Below, piece by piece: positions 17,016 through 26,535 of a DNA stretch of 64,000 nt (position 1 is the first letter of the stretch; every line of letters begins with the position of its first letter). A program made the translations under genes and the position numbers. The notes under the pieces were generated by a model. That model was not told the origin of the DNA. It made no database searches and was given only the letters and a program-made list of their open reading frames with translations. The stretch is from contig CBFIAU010000005.1 of the NCBI GenBank assembly GCA_965660675.1, forward strand, positions 62,001 to 126,000, in the 5' to 3' direction. This DNA comes from UBA12202 sp002691725 (GTDB taxonomy: Bacteria; Pseudomonadota; Alphaproteobacteria; Puniceispirillales; UBA1172).

Positions 17016-18407
17016 ATGCAATATATTAGCACGCGAGGGCAGGATGCCCCGATTAGCTTTGCTGATGCGCTGTTAGCTGGATTAGCTCGTGATGGCGGCT
17101 TATATCTGCCAACAGAATGGCCGCAATTTGCTGATGGTGAGCTGATGGCTATGGCGAGCATGCCATATGCTGAGGTTGCGGCGCGGATTATGGCTAAGTT
17201 TACTGGTGATGATTTATCTTTTGATGAATTGCTGGGGATTAGCCAGAACGCCTATGCGACATTTTCGGCAGATGAAGTTACCCCATTAACCCGTATCAAT
17301 GATCAGATACATTTATGTGAGCTTTATCACGGGCCAACCATTGCCTTCAAAGATGTGGCGATGCAAGTGCTGTCTCGGCTGTTTGATTATGAGCTGAAAA
17401 AGCGTGGCTCGAAAGCGGTTATTCTGGGGGCGACTAGCGGTGATACAGGCTCGGCTGCATTAGAGGCTTTTCGCGGCCGTAACATGGTTGATATCTTTAT
17501 CCTCTATCCTGATGGTCGCGTGTCACCTGTCCAGGAACAGCAAATGACAAGTGTAATTGCCGATGGCGCGCATGCGGTCGCCGTTGCTGGTGATTTTGAT
17601 GACTGTCAGGCGATTGTCAAGTCGCTGTTTGGTGATTTAGCGTTTCGTGATCACGTCGGGTTATCGGCGATTAATTCGATTAACTGGGCGCGTCTGATGC
17701 CGCAAATTGTCTATTATGTGACGTCAGTTCTGGCATTAGGCGGGCTTGAAAAGCCAATATCCTTTGCTGTTCCAACTGGCAATTTTGGCAATATTTTTGC
17801 TGGCTATGCGGCGATGAAAATGGGCTTGCCGATCAAACAATTTATCTGTGCCTCAAACTGCAATGATATTCTGACACGGTTTTTTGATACTGGTGTCATG
17901 GAACGCCGCATGGTTGAGCCAAGTCTTAGCCCGTCAATGGATATTCAGGTATCAAGCAATTTTGAACGGCTGATGTTTGAATTGCTAGGCCGTGATGGGG
18001 CGCAAACCCGTGATATTATGACCCGTTTTAACAACACCGGGCAGTTCACGCTGACCCGTGATATGATGGCATCTGATATCAATATGTTTAGCGGTTTTCG
18101 CTGTGATGATGCGGCGACGCTGAATGAAATCAGCCAGACGTGGCGCAACGATGGTATCATGGTTGACCCCCACAGCGCCATTGGCCTGGCGGCAGGGCGT
18201 GAGGCTGCCAAATCAAGTGATGATCAGATTGTTGCACTAGCATGCGCGCATCCGGCGAAGTTTCCTGATGCGGTAGAAAAAGCAACAGGCATCAGGCCAG
18301 AATTACCCCCGCATCTCGCTGATCTGATGGAACGCCAACATCAGCGTCTGACTGCTGCCGCAACAACGGATGCGGTTGCAGGCCTTATTCAAAACCATAG
18401 CCGGTAG
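17016..18407 (+). CDS. thrC: Threonine synthase
   Basis: Converts O-phosphohomoserine to threonine with PLP. About 463 residues starting MQYISTRGQDAP, which matches the family start; an ATG 12 bases earlier is also in frame. The PLP lysine is in HGPTIAFKDVAMQ, and the phosphate-binding ATSGDTGSAALEAF and PTGNFGNIFAGY loops are present. thrB, which makes its substrate, is on the other strand at 23346-24311. Confidence 0.95.
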   Translation: MQYISTRGQDAPISFADALLAGLARDGGLYLPTEWPQFADGELMAMASMPYAEVAARIMAKFTGDDLSFDELLGISQNAYATFSADEVTPLTRINDQIHLCELYHGPTIAFKDVAMQVLSRLFDYELKKRGSKAVILGATSGDTGSAALEAFRGRNMVDIFILYPDGRVSPVQEQQMTSVIADGAHAVAVAGDFDDCQAIVKSLFGDLAFRDHVGLSAINSINWARLMPQIVYYVTSVLALGGLEKPISFAVPTGNFGNIFAGYAAMKMGLPIKQFICASNCNDILTRFFDTGVMERRMVEPSLSPSMDIQVSSNFERLMFELLGRDGAQTRDIMTRFNNTGQFTLTRDMMASDINMFSGFRCDDAATLNEISQTWRNDGIMVDPHSAIGLAAGREAAKSSDDQIVALACAHPAKFPDAVEKATGIRPELPPHLADLMERQHQRLTAAATTDAVAGLIQNHSR

Positions 18408-18422
18408 GAGGGGTTTGCACCT

Positions 18423-19730
18423 ATGACGGCATCATCCGCCTTTTCTGATAGCAATACAGCACAGATCACGCGCCGTGATAGTGGGCTAATTGTTGCCACA
18501 ACAGCGATGCCACATGCTAGCAGTCTAGCGATAGGTATCTGGATTTCAGCAGGCAGCAGAGATGAGCGCGAAAGTGAACATGGCATCGCCCATATGCTGG
18601 AACATATGGCGTTTAAGGGGACGGAGAGCCGAGATGCGGAAACCATTGCCCGTCAGGTGGAGGATATTGGCGGCTTTATAAACGCCCATACGAGCCGTCA
18701 GGAAACCGCCTATTATATCCGCTTATTGCCCGAACATCTAAGCTTTGGTCTTGATATGCTGGTTGATATCCTGACGCAATCGACCTTACCTGATCATGAG
18801 ATTGTCAGAGAAAAGGGCGTCATTATCCAAGAGATTGGTCAGGCGTATGATACCCCTGATGATATCGTTTTTGATCAGTTTCAGTCATTATGCTATCCGC
18901 AGCATGCGGTTGGGCGGCCTATCCTTGGGACAACCGATAGCGTCAACAGCTTTCAAAGGAATGACTTGGCGACGTTTATGGAACGCTATTATGGCGCCAG
19001 TAATATGGTACTGTCGGTGGCTGGCCAGATTGATCATGATGATTTGTTGCGCCATGTTGATGCAATCGAAGCCAAATTATTAAAGCCGGTTGATACGCCT
19101 GAACGACATGCCCCGAAATGGCCTGACCATGCAGGCAAGCGGCAGGATATTCTCATAAGAGAGTTGGAGCAGACACATCTTGTCTTTGGCTGGCCTGTGC
19201 AGCCGTCTAATGATCATGATCGCTTTGTCTTACGGGCGTTAGCGATTTTATATGGCGGCGGTATGTCCTCACGATTATTTCAAGAGATTCGTGAAAAAAG
19301 AGGCTTATGTTACAGTGTTTTTGCATTTGGTCAGACAATGTCTGATTATGGCAATTTTGGCGTTTATGCTGGCACTGACGCGGATGATGGCAATGAACTG
19401 ATTACCGTTGCCTTTGATCAGCTAGCGGATTTAGCCCAAAAGACAGGCGCAGATGAATGTGAGAGGGCAAAAGCGCAGATGCGGTCATCTGTTCTCATGC
19501 AACGGGAAAGCGTCATGAATATATGTGAGGCGATGCCGCGCGAATGGTGGCGTTATGGCGGCCTCAAAGATGCTGCAAGCTATCTGGATATGATAAATTC
19601 CATTACTTGCCGTGATATTGAACGGATGAGTTCGCGGATTCTGGCTGAATATCCAGTTATGGCGGCGATTGGGGATAGGCGCGCCAATATGCTCATGTCA
19701 ACCGATCAGATGGATACACTAGCCCGCTAG
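18423..19730 (+). CDS. M16-family zinc peptidase (processing-peptidase beta-like)
   Basis: The 435-residue protein carries the inverted zinc motif HMLEH (His57, Glu60, His61) followed by MAFKGT, and the C-terminal glycine-rich YGGGMSSRLFQEIREKRGLCYS of mitochondrial processing peptidase-like enzymes. No signal peptide is visible, so a cytosolic role in turning over peptides is expected. A strong ribosome site (GGAGGGG) overlaps the end of thrC. A thrC-M16 pair is common in alphaproteobacteria. Confidence 0.92.
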   Translation: MTASSAFSDSNTAQITRRDSGLIVATTAMPHASSLAIGIWISAGSRDERESEHGIAHMLEHMAFKGTESRDAETIARQVEDIGGFINAHTSRQETAYYIRLLPEHLSFGLDMLVDILTQSTLPDHEIVREKGVIIQEIGQAYDTPDDIVFDQFQSLCYPQHAVGRPILGTTDSVNSFQRNDLATFMERYYGASNMVLSVAGQIDHDDLLRHVDAIEAKLLKPVDTPERHAPKWPDHAGKRQDILIRELEQTHLVFGWPVQPSNDHDRFVLRALAILYGGGMSSRLFQEIREKRGLCYSVFAFGQTMSDYGNFGVYAGTDADDGNELITVAFDQLADLAQKTGADECERAKAQMRSSVLMQRESVMNICEAMPREWWRYGGLKDAASYLDMINSITCRDIERMSSRILAEYPVMAAIGDRRANMLMSTDQMDTLAR

Positions 19731-19746
19731 GAGCGTTTGATGCGGA

Positions 19747-20307
19747 TTAGGCGTGGCCTATGCTACTCGACATATGTTCGGTGGCAATGCCGAGGCGCGA
19801 ATAGCAATCTTGCCATTGGTTGCGGCTTAAACAGCTAAACACCAGATCATGCGCGTAAGGCATGGTGATCCAGCAATTATCCTTAATCTCTTTTTCAAGT
19901 TGACCCGCTGTCCAGCCGGCATGACCCAGAGCAATAATAAACTCACTAGGGCCATGGCCTTCGGCAATTTCTGAAATGATGCGAATATTGGCTGTCATAG
20001 CGGCAACATCACCAATTATTATTGATTCAGGTATCATATGGTCTTTCGAATGTAACACGATTCCGCGTGATTTTTCCACTGGGCCGCCATAGTGAATAGG
20101 CACATCGCCATTAAAAAGAGGGGTGCCAATATCAAGCTGGCTGGTCAAAGCATCCAGATCAAGATTATTTACTTTTTGATTAATAATTAAACCCATAGCC
20201 TGATCACTATCGTGTTTACAGATCAAAATGACACTATTCGCAAAACGTGTGTCATCAATTTGCGGCGAAGCGATCAATAATTGTCCAGTTAGCGCGTTTT
20301 TCATCAT
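19747..20307 (-). CDS. yqgE: YqgE/AlgH family protein (DUF179)
   Basis: The 186-residue protein starts with GQLLIASPQIDDTRFANSVI and contains GLIINQ, VHYGGPV-like (IHYGGPVEKSRG) and LGHAGWTAGQLEKEI, all typical of the family. Structures of homologues are known but the function is not. It is convergent with the M16 peptidase and divergent from the DsbD gene. Confidence 0.92.
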   Translation of the reverse strand: MMKNALTGQLLIASPQIDDTRFANSVILICKHDSDQAMGLIINQKVNNLDLDALTSQLDIGTPLFNGDVPIHYGGPVEKSRGIVLHSKDHMIPESIIIGDVAAMTANIRIISEIAEGHGPSEFIIALGHAGWTAGQLEKEIKDNCWITMPYAHDLVFSCLSRNQWQDCYSRLGIATEHMSSSIGHA

Positions 20308-20388
20308 TATGAATAAATGCTAGCGACAAATCAGTCACTTGACCAGATGAATTATGTCAGTCATTGCTATGGAATAAAAATAACAGTG

Positions 20389-22362
20389 ATGGAACACCAC
20401 ATGCATTGCGCCTTACATATCATGCTAGCAGTTTGGGTGCTGGGTATTTTTGCGGTTTTTGCCAGCCCTCATGCTGATGCGGCGTCTGGCCCTTGGCAAG
20501 GCGGCGATGAGGTAGAATTGCGCCTCATCTCAGCTACGGGGCAATATGATTCTGTTAAAACCAATCATGCGCTAAATGCAGGGCTTGAGGTAAAGCTAGC
20601 CAAAGGCTGGAAGATTTACTGGCGTAGCCCCGGTGATGCTGGTTTGCCGCCAGTGTTAGATTTTTCTAATAGTTCAGCCGTCAAAGGCCATCAGATGCTG
20701 TTTCCAGCGCCTGAGCGGTTCAGTCTGTTTGGTCTTGATACATTTGGCTATGGCGAGCATGTTATTTTTCCTCTAACGCTTGATATTGACCCTGATCTCT
20801 CATCACAGCGACAGCTGGTTATTGTTGCGGGATTTAGCGGCTTGGTCTGTGCTGATATTTGTATCCCGGTTGAGGAAACGCTGACCATGGCTGTGCCTGT
20901 CAGTACTATCAGCGGGCAAGCCAGCGATCAGCCGGCACCATCTGATCATGCATTTGCCATTGCTCAGGCGCGGTCTGCGGTTCCGTCACAGGCCACGGGA
21001 AATGGCTATCAAGTTCAATCAGCGCAAATTATAGGTGATCAGCTTGCGGTAACGATCCATGATCAAGCTGGCGCTGTCTATTCGATGCGGCAGGGCGATA
21101 TCTTGATTGAAACTGATGCCGAAGGCTATGGCTTTGCTGCTCCTCAGTTTCGTGAGGGTATGAGTCATATCGCTATTACAGGCCGTGATGCCGCGCCGCT
21201 TATTGGCAACATGGCGACGCTGACCATTATTCATCCGACCTTTCTGCTTGAGCAAACTATTGCCATAGAAACTGGCAGCGCGAGTTCAATTCTAACCGCT
21301 ATATTGCCGATGTTGGTGCTGGCATTTATCGGCGGGCTTATCCTCAATATTATGCCGTGTGTGTTACCTGTGCTATCGCTCAAGCTGACGAGTATCCTTA
21401 ACCAAGGCAATGCGAATAAGGCACAGATCAGGCGATCTTTTCTGATGTCGGCGGCAGGTATCATTCTATCCTTCATGGTGCTTGCTGGCGGCTTGCTGGG
21501 GATGCGCGAAGCAGGCTTGGCCATCGGCTGGGGGATACAGTTTCAGAACCCATATTTTCTGGCGGTCATGGCTATCCTGATGATAGGATTTGCGCTCATG
21601 ATGATTGATAAGGTGATGCTACCTGTCCCTGATTTTGCGCGCCGCTGGTCAGGCCAATTAAAAACTGGCCATGGCGGTTGGCATGATCTGGCATCTGGGG
21701 CATTAGCGACAATATTGGCAACGCCATGTTCGGCGCCATTTGTTGGAACGGCTATTGCCTTTGCCTTCACCGCGCCATCAGGTGCCATGCTGATTATATT
21801 TTTTGCAATGGGCGGCGGTCTGGCGACGCCCTGGTTATTGGTGGCGCTGTTTCCGCAATGTGCCGGATATTTGCCGCGTCCCGGCAAGTGGCTTATCTAT
21901 GTCAGATATGTGCTAGCCGCAGGATTGCTGATAACAGCGACATGGCTGGGCTATGTGTTATCGGTTGTCATTAGCGATAGCCAATCGCCATTATCAGGTG
22001 ACTGGCAGCAATGGCAGCCTGGGCTTGCCGAAGAATATGCTCGTGATGGTAACATTGTGCTGGTTGATGTGACGGCAGATTGGTGCCTGACATGCAAAGC
22101 AAATAAGTTTCTGGTGCTAGATTTAGGCCGTGTTCAAGACTATCTGGATGCTGAGAATGTGATTTTGTTGAAAGCTGACTGGACAAAGCCAGATGATGAT
22201 ATTCTGACCTATTTATCGGGTTTTGGGCGTTATGGTATCCCCTTTAATATTATCTATGGACCTGATGCTATTGATGGCATTATTCTGCCTGAATTACTAA
22301 CCGTTGATGCTGTCTTTGAGTCCATTGAAATTGCTGATTTAAAAACTAATTCTCAAAAATAG
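20389..22362 (+). CDS. DsbD-type protein-disulfide reductase (ScsB-like)
   Basis: About 657 residues: a signal peptide (start at 20389, cleavage probably after HADA), an N-terminal periplasmic domain, a membrane domain with the redox cysteines in NIMPCVLPVLSLK and LATPCSAPFVGT, and a C-terminal thioredoxin domain with WCLTC. Such proteins carry electrons from cytoplasmic thioredoxin to periplasmic thiol proteins, for example CcmG (48871-49431) or the DsbA-like protein (32413-33078). The long N-terminal domain is closer to ScsB than to E. coli DsbD. Confidence 0.9.
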   Translation: MEHHMHCALHIMLAVWVLGIFAVFASPHADAASGPWQGGDEVELRLISATGQYDSVKTNHALNAGLEVKLAKGWKIYWRSPGDAGLPPVLDFSNSSAVKGHQMLFPAPERFSLFGLDTFGYGEHVIFPLTLDIDPDLSSQRQLVIVAGFSGLVCADICIPVEETLTMAVPVSTISGQASDQPAPSDHAFAIAQARSAVPSQATGNGYQVQSAQIIGDQLAVTIHDQAGAVYSMRQGDILIETDAEGYGFAAPQFREGMSHIAITGRDAAPLIGNMATLTIIHPTFLLEQTIAIETGSASSILTAILPMLVLAFIGGLILNIMPCVLPVLSLKLTSILNQGNANKAQIRRSFLMSAAGIILSFMVLAGGLLGMREAGLAIGWGIQFQNPYFLAVMAILMIGFALMMIDKVMLPVPDFARRWSGQLKTGHGGWHDLASGALATILATPCSAPFVGTAIAFAFTAPSGAMLIIFFAMGGGLATPWLLVALFPQCAGYLPRPGKWLIYVRYVLAAGLLITATWLGYVLSVVISDSQSPLSGDWQQWQPGLAEEYARDGNIVLVDVTADWCLTCKANKFLVLDLGRVQDYLDAENVILLKADWTKPDDDILTYLSGFGRYGIPFNIIYGPDAIDGIILPELLTVDAVFESIEIADLKTNSQK

Positions 22363-22379
22363 TAATAAAAGGAGCAATA

Positions 22380-22862
22380 ATGAATATTGCAGTAGGACAA
22401 TCGCTGCCAGACGTCACTGTTCATATCAAACGTGATGGCAAGGTGACGGAAACAACCTTGGTAGAATGGGCAGGTGATAAATCCGTTATTCTAATTGCTG
22501 TCCCCGGAGCTTTTACGCCTACCTGTTCCGAAAAGCATTTGCCGGGTTATATTGCTCATGCTGACGCCTTAAAAGCCAAGGGTATTGATGCTATTGGCTG
22601 TTTATCTGTCAATGATGTTCATGTCATGGCGGCATGGGGCAAGGATAGTGGGGCGGATGGCAAGGTTGATATGATTGCTGATGTCCATGGTTTAGCGGCA
22701 CATGCTATGGGGATTGATGTTGTTACAACGCCAGTCTTGGGAAAAAATAGAGCCGCACGGCTGGCATTGGTTGCAAAATCAGGGCTGGTCACCGACATCT
22801 ATAAAGAAGAGCCATCGGTGTTTAGTGTCTCATCAGCCGAATATATGCTGGAAAGACTTTAG
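22380..22862 (+). CDS. Peroxiredoxin, Prx5 type
   Basis: The 160-residue protein holds the peroxidatic cysteine Cys49 in VPGAFTPTCSEKHLPGY, the Prx5 hallmark. It reduces hydrogen and organic peroxides; a second Cys occurs in AIGCLSVND. A strong AAAGGAG ribosome site precedes the ATG, 17 bp after the DsbD gene, so co-transcription with this reductase is likely. Confidence 0.95.
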   Translation: MNIAVGQSLPDVTVHIKRDGKVTETTLVEWAGDKSVILIAVPGAFTPTCSEKHLPGYIAHADALKAKGIDAIGCLSVNDVHVMAAWGKDSGADGKVDMIADVHGLAAHAMGIDVVTTPVLGKNRAARLALVAKSGLVTDIYKEEPSVFSVSSAEYMLERL

Positions 22863-22890
22863 CGCCACCGCAAATCCGCAAATCATCATC

Positions 22891-23346
22891 CTAAGTGGTG
22901 AGCTTTTCTGCCTCAGCTTTTGCTAATTGATCACAGCGTTCGTTCATGGGATGGCCAGAATGGCCTTTGACCCATTCCCATGTAATATCAAATTGCTGAC
23001 TTAGCGCATCGAGCTGCTGCCATAAATCCTGATTAGCCACCGGTTTTTTGCTGGCCGTTTTCCAGCCGTTTCTGCGCCAGCCATTTATCCATTTGGTGAT
23101 GCCATCACGGACATAAATACTGTCAGAGACGAGCCGGATCGGGATAGGACGATTAACCGCCTCAAGCGCCCGAATAGCGGCAACAAGTTCCATCCGATTA
23201 TTTGTTGTATCGGCTTCACCACCTGAAAGTTCTTTTTCCTGCCCTTGCCAGATCAATATCGCGCCCCAGCCGCCGGGCCCCGGATTACCTAGACAGGCGC
23301 CATCCGTGTAAATCTCTAAAATCCTGTCTTCGTGGGGCTTACGCAT
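22891..23346 (-). CDS. rnhA: Ribonuclease HI
   Basis: The 151-residue enzyme degrades RNA in RNA:DNA hybrids. All four catalytic acids are visible: Asp in IYTDGACLGNPGPGGWG, Glu in NRMELVAAIRAL, Asp in LVSDSIYV and Asp in NERCDQLA. It is last in an ispH-thrB-rnhA transcript; its ATG overlaps the thrB stop by one base. Confidence 0.97.
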   Translation of the reverse strand: MRKPHEDRILEIYTDGACLGNPGPGGWGAILIWQGQEKELSGGEADTTNNRMELVAAIRALEAVNRPIPIRLVSDSIYVRDGITKWINGWRRNGWKTASKKPVANQDLWQQLDALSQQFDITWEWVKGHSGHPMNERCDQLAKAEAEKLTT

Positions 23347-24311
23347 CAGGACACGCCGATCTCTTGAGAAGAAGCGATAAGGTGGAAGAACTTCAAGCGA
23401 TGCCAGTAATCATCAGGATTATGAGGCTTAACCTGGGCGTCTTTCGGGGTATGGATCAAGTCATAAAGACGGGTGAGATAAAACCGCATTGAGGCACCTC
23501 TGGCCAGGATAGGCAGGGCCTTGATCTCATCATCTTGCAGCATGCGATGGGCGGAATATCCGGCAATTAGGGCTTTTGCTTTATGCAAATTAAACTGTTC
23601 GGGATTATCAAAGCACCATGCATTAATCATGATCGCCAGATCATAGGCGAGCATATCCTGGCAAGCAAAATAGAAATCAATGACACCAGTAATGGCAGTA
23701 TCTTCAAACAACACATTATCCGGAAATAAGTCACCATGAATAACGCCTTTAGGCAGCTCTGTTGGCCAGTCTTTTTCAATTTGGATGAGCCATTTTTGAA
23801 TCTGTGACATCTGGCTGAAATGCTTATTATCGGCGAGATCAGTTTTAATCTGATCAGCTAATTTCTGCCATGTATGCTGATTAAGGGCATTGGTGCGGGG
23901 CATGGTAAAATCGGCGCTTTTTATATGCATTTTCGCTAGAATAGCACCTGCGGCATGACACTGTTCCAGATCAGGCGAGGCCGTGCATGTGCCATTATGA
24001 AAGCTGACAATCGCCATGAACTTTCGCTCAATCTGCCTAAGGACTTGGCCATCCTTAGCCGCAATAGGCATCGGGCAAGGATAGTCTTTATGCGCCAGAT
24101 GCGTTTTCAGATTAATGAAAAATGGTAAATCTGCGGGATCAACACGTTTTTCATAAATCGTCAGAATGAAGCTGCCTTCAGTCGTTTCAAGTTTATAATT
24201 TGTGTTCTCAACGCCTTGGGTAATTCCGATGAGCGATTGCCGCTGGCCAATATCATATTGCAGCAGGACATGGTCAATCATCTCATCACTGACAACAGTA
24301 TAAACAGCCAT
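23346..24311 (-). CDS. thrB: Homoserine kinase, ThrB2/APH-fold type
   Basis: Phosphorylates homoserine for ThrC. The 321-residue protein belongs to the aminoglycoside-phosphotransferase fold: Brenner motif GVIHGDLFPDNVLF, the DFYFACQDMLAYDLA metal-binding region and the opening TQGVENTNYKLET. This type replaces the GHMP-type ThrB in alphaproteobacteria. It starts 4 bp after ispH and overlaps rnhA. Confidence 0.93.
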   Translation of the reverse strand: MAVYTVVSDEMIDHVLLQYDIGQRQSLIGITQGVENTNYKLETTEGSFILTIYEKRVDPADLPFFINLKTHLAHKDYPCPMPIAAKDGQVLRQIERKFMAIVSFHNGTCTASPDLEQCHAAGAILAKMHIKSADFTMPRTNALNQHTWQKLADQIKTDLADNKHFSQMSQIQKWLIQIEKDWPTELPKGVIHGDLFPDNVLFEDTAITGVIDFYFACQDMLAYDLAIMINAWCFDNPEQFNLHKAKALIAGYSAHRMLQDDEIKALPILARGASMRFYLTRLYDLIHTPKDAQVKPHNPDDYWHRLKFFHLIASSQEIGVS

Positions 24312-24315
24312 TGGG

Positions 24316-25275
24316 TTATGATCTCAACACAGATGGAATATTAAAAATAACAGACTCGGTTGCCGATACATGCCTGTCTATGCTGACATGATAACGGCCA
24401 GCAATAGCAGCAACAACATCCTCGACCAATTCTTCAGGAGCAGATGCGCCGGCGGTCACGCCAATCGTCTCAGCACCCTCAACAAGCGGCCATGCGATCG
24501 CATCCGCATTGGCAATAAGCCGTGCTGATGTGGCGCCAAACCTCTCTGCTACTTCAACTAAGCGTTTTGAGTTAGATGAGTTTTCGGCACCAATAACAAG
24601 CACCAGATCAGTCTTGCCAGCAATTTCTTTGACAGCTTGCTGACGATTAGTAGTGGCATAGCAAATATCTTCGCCGCGTGGACCTTTGATATCAGGGAAA
24701 CGCTCACGCAAGACGGCAATAATCTCTGCCGTGTCATCAACGGATAAAGTCGTCTGTGTGGCAAAGGCCAGATTATCAGTGTCGGTGGGCATGACGTCTC
24801 TTGCATCATCAACTGTCTCAATCAGGGTCATGGCCTGGCGGTCAACCTGCCCCATTGTTCCCTCAACTTCAGGGTGGCCAGCATGCCCAATAAGCAAAAT
24901 ATGCGCGCCGTCCTGAAAATGCCGTGTGGCTTCAACATGAACTTTGGTCACCAGGGGGCAAGTCGCATCAACAGCAATCATCTGCCGCCGCGCGGCCTCA
25001 TCAACAACTGCCTTTGCCACGCCATGCGCTGAAAACACAACATGCTCACCATCGGGGATTTCATCAAGTTCCTCAACGAATACAGCACCCATTGCCGCCA
25101 GCCTGTTAACAACATGCTTATTATGGACAATCTCATGCCGGACATAGACAGGCGCACCAAACTTTTTTAGCGATTCTTCAACAATTCGAACGGCGCGATC
25201 AACTCCTGCACAAAACCCTCTTGGCTCTGCGAGGATGATGGTTTTTGATAAATCATCTGTAAAATCATTAGTCAT
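24316..25275 (-). CDS. ispH: 4-hydroxy-3-methylbut-2-enyl diphosphate reductase
   Basis: The last enzyme of the MEP isoprenoid pathway. About 319 residues from the ATG at 25275 (MTNDFTDDL). The three iron-sulfur cysteines are in EPRGFCAGVDRAV, DATCPLVTKVH and EDICYATTNRQ, and the substrate motif GAENSSNSKRL is intact. An upstream in-frame codon at 25425 would overlap the divergent lipoprotein gene and its promoter, so it was rejected. Confidence 0.95.
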   Translation of the reverse strand: MTNDFTDDLSKTIILAEPRGFCAGVDRAVRIVEESLKKFGAPVYVRHEIVHNKHVVNRLAAMGAVFVEELDEIPDGEHVVFSAHGVAKAVVDEAARRQMIAVDATCPLVTKVHVEATRHFQDGAHILLIGHAGHPEVEGTMGQVDRQAMTLIETVDDARDVMPTDTDNLAFATQTTLSVDDTAEIIAVLRERFPDIKGPRGEDICYATTNRQQAVKEIAGKTDLVLVIGAENSSNSKRLVEVAERFGATSARLIANADAIAWPLVEGAETIGVTAGASAPEELVEDVVAAIAGRYHVSIDRHVSATESVIFNIPSVLRS

Positions 25276-25311
25276 GATTATGTTCTGCTTGAAGTTTTGA
25301 ATTTGGTCAAC

Positions 25312-25339
25312 TTGAAACACAGGAATAAACGAGTATAGT
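25312..25339 (+). promoter_or_regulatory. Candidate sigma-70-type promoter of the lipoprotein gene
   Basis: TTGAAA (25312-25317) and TATAGT (25334-25339) are 16 bp apart, about 31 bp before the start codon at 25371. Both hexamers match the consensus at five of six positions. Confidence 0.5.
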
Positions 25340-25370
25340 GCATAGATCAGTTGAATAAAGGGCAACCATA

Positions 25371-25877
25371 ATGCAAAACCAATATTTAGGAATGACACCA
25401 TTAATAAAACGCCTGACGCGACCATTGCTGGCTATTGGCCTGTTTGCTGGAATAACAGCCGGAGTCACAGGATGCGCAGTATTTGAACCTGAATATGGGG
25501 AATGCCCGCCCGTCTATGCCGCAGAAGGCGCAGAGGAGCAATATATCTATGGCACAAGTCTGGGTCAGATTATAAAGGTGCGGTTTAACGGGATTGCAGG
25601 CCAGTGTGTTCCGCGTGAAGGCTATACTGATATGCGGTTATATATCAATTTGCTGCTGCGCCGTGATATGACAACAGGCAGTAATATTGAACGGACTGAT
25701 ATTCATATAACAGCGGCTATTGTTGACGCTGATGATAATGTCGTTAGCCGTGTAGTGTTTGCCGATGATGCCAGTTTCCAGTCTGGTATGGAAATATCAC
25801 AGCCGCAATGGAAACAGCGCCTGGATGTTCCTTATGGGCATAAAGTCGTGCTTGCGCTAGGCCGCGTGGCAGAGTGA
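25371..25877 (+). CDS. Predicted lipoprotein of unknown function
   Basis: The 168-residue protein has a basic N-terminus, a hydrophobic stretch and a lipobox ending GVTGC, so the mature protein should start at that Cys and be lipid-anchored. The rest is a beta-rich domain with two further Cys (GECPPVY and GQCVPREG). I do not recognise the family; weakly similar unnamed proteins occur in related bacteria as far as composition can tell. An internal Met at residue 8 could also be the start. It stands alone between divergent ispH and the convergent ATP synthase operon. Confidence 0.75.
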   Translation: MQNQYLGMTPLIKRLTRPLLAIGLFAGITAGVTGCAVFEPEYGECPPVYAAEGAEEQYIYGTSLGQIIKVRFNGIAGQCVPREGYTDMRLYINLLLRRDMTTGSNIERTDIHITAAIVDADDNVVSRVVFADDASFQSGMEISQPQWKQRLDVPYGHKVVLALGRVAE

Positions 25878-25943
25878 GCTGATACCCGTTATATGGACTA
25901 TGATGACATCAGGTTATGGGTGCGGCATGGATGCAAGATGAGT

Positions 25944-25970
25944 GCGGTATGGGTTTTGAGACCATGCCGC
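25944..25970. terminator. GC-rich hairpin between the lipoprotein gene and atpF
   Basis: GCGGTATGG (25944-25952) pairs with CCATGCCGC (25962-25970), nine pairs counting one G-U, with a 9-base loop. It sits in the convergent spacer 25878-26009, where a bidirectional terminator would be expected, but no T-run follows on either strand. A partial extra copy of the arm, GCGGCATGG, lies 22 bp upstream. Confidence 0.4.
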
Positions 25971-26009
25971 GAGGCTCAGCACGTTATCATTAGCCGATAA
26001 ATGCGCAGA

Positions 26010-26510
26010 TTAGTTAACCGATTTAATTGATGCGATATCGGCCTTTAGCAGTTTATCTGCCGCCGCTTTATCCATGTTTTCAGAAATAATATGAGCCGCA
26101 GCGCTAGTCGCCAGTTGCGCCGCCCGCGTTCTGATCTCAGCCATGGCTTCGGCCTCTAATGCCTTGATCTTTGATTCGGCTTGTGCTTTCCGGCGTTTGA
26201 TACTGGCTTCGGCACTGGTTTTGGCATTTTCTTCTATTTGCAACGCGGCTTTCTCGGCATTGGCGATAATTTCAGCCGCCTTATCCGTCGCTTCACGCTG
26301 AAGACGCTGGTATTTTTGCAACTCATTCTGAGCCTCGTCACGAAGCGATTTTGCTTCATCAAGATTTTTACGGATATCTTCTGTCCGCTTATCAAGAGCA
26401 GATGAAATTGCTGATCCAGCCTTTTTCCAAACAAGGGCAACAAATACTCCAAAAGAGATCGCCACCCAAAGGCTTTCATCAATCATTGGTCCACCAGGTC
26501 CTGCCGCCAT
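26010..26510 (-). CDS. atpF: ATP synthase Fo subunit b
   Basis: About 166 residues: one N-terminal membrane helix (WVAISFGVFVALVW) followed by a long charged coiled coil rich in Ala, Glu and Lys, which forms the peripheral stalk. The ATG at 26510 has a strong GGAGGA ribosome site and is preferred over a TTG at 26525. It is the last gene of the atpI-B-E-b'-b operon. The F1 genes are not in the window, as usual in alphaproteobacteria. Confidence 0.93.
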   Translation of the reverse strand: MAAGPGGPMIDESLWVAISFGVFVALVWKKAGSAISSALDKRTEDIRKNLDEAKSLRDEAQNELQKYQRLQREATDKAAEIIANAEKAALQIEENAKTSAEASIKRRKAQAESKIKALEAEAMAEIRTRAAQLATSAAAHIISENMDKAAADKLLKADIASIKSVN

Positions 26511-26535
26511 GTCAGCGTCCTCCAATCAAACTGCT

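Noticed and set aside
25276..25425. Extended ispH N-terminus with a membrane helix
   Set aside because: It overlaps the divergent lipoprotein gene and its promoter, and IspH is a soluble enzyme starting near the chosen ATG.
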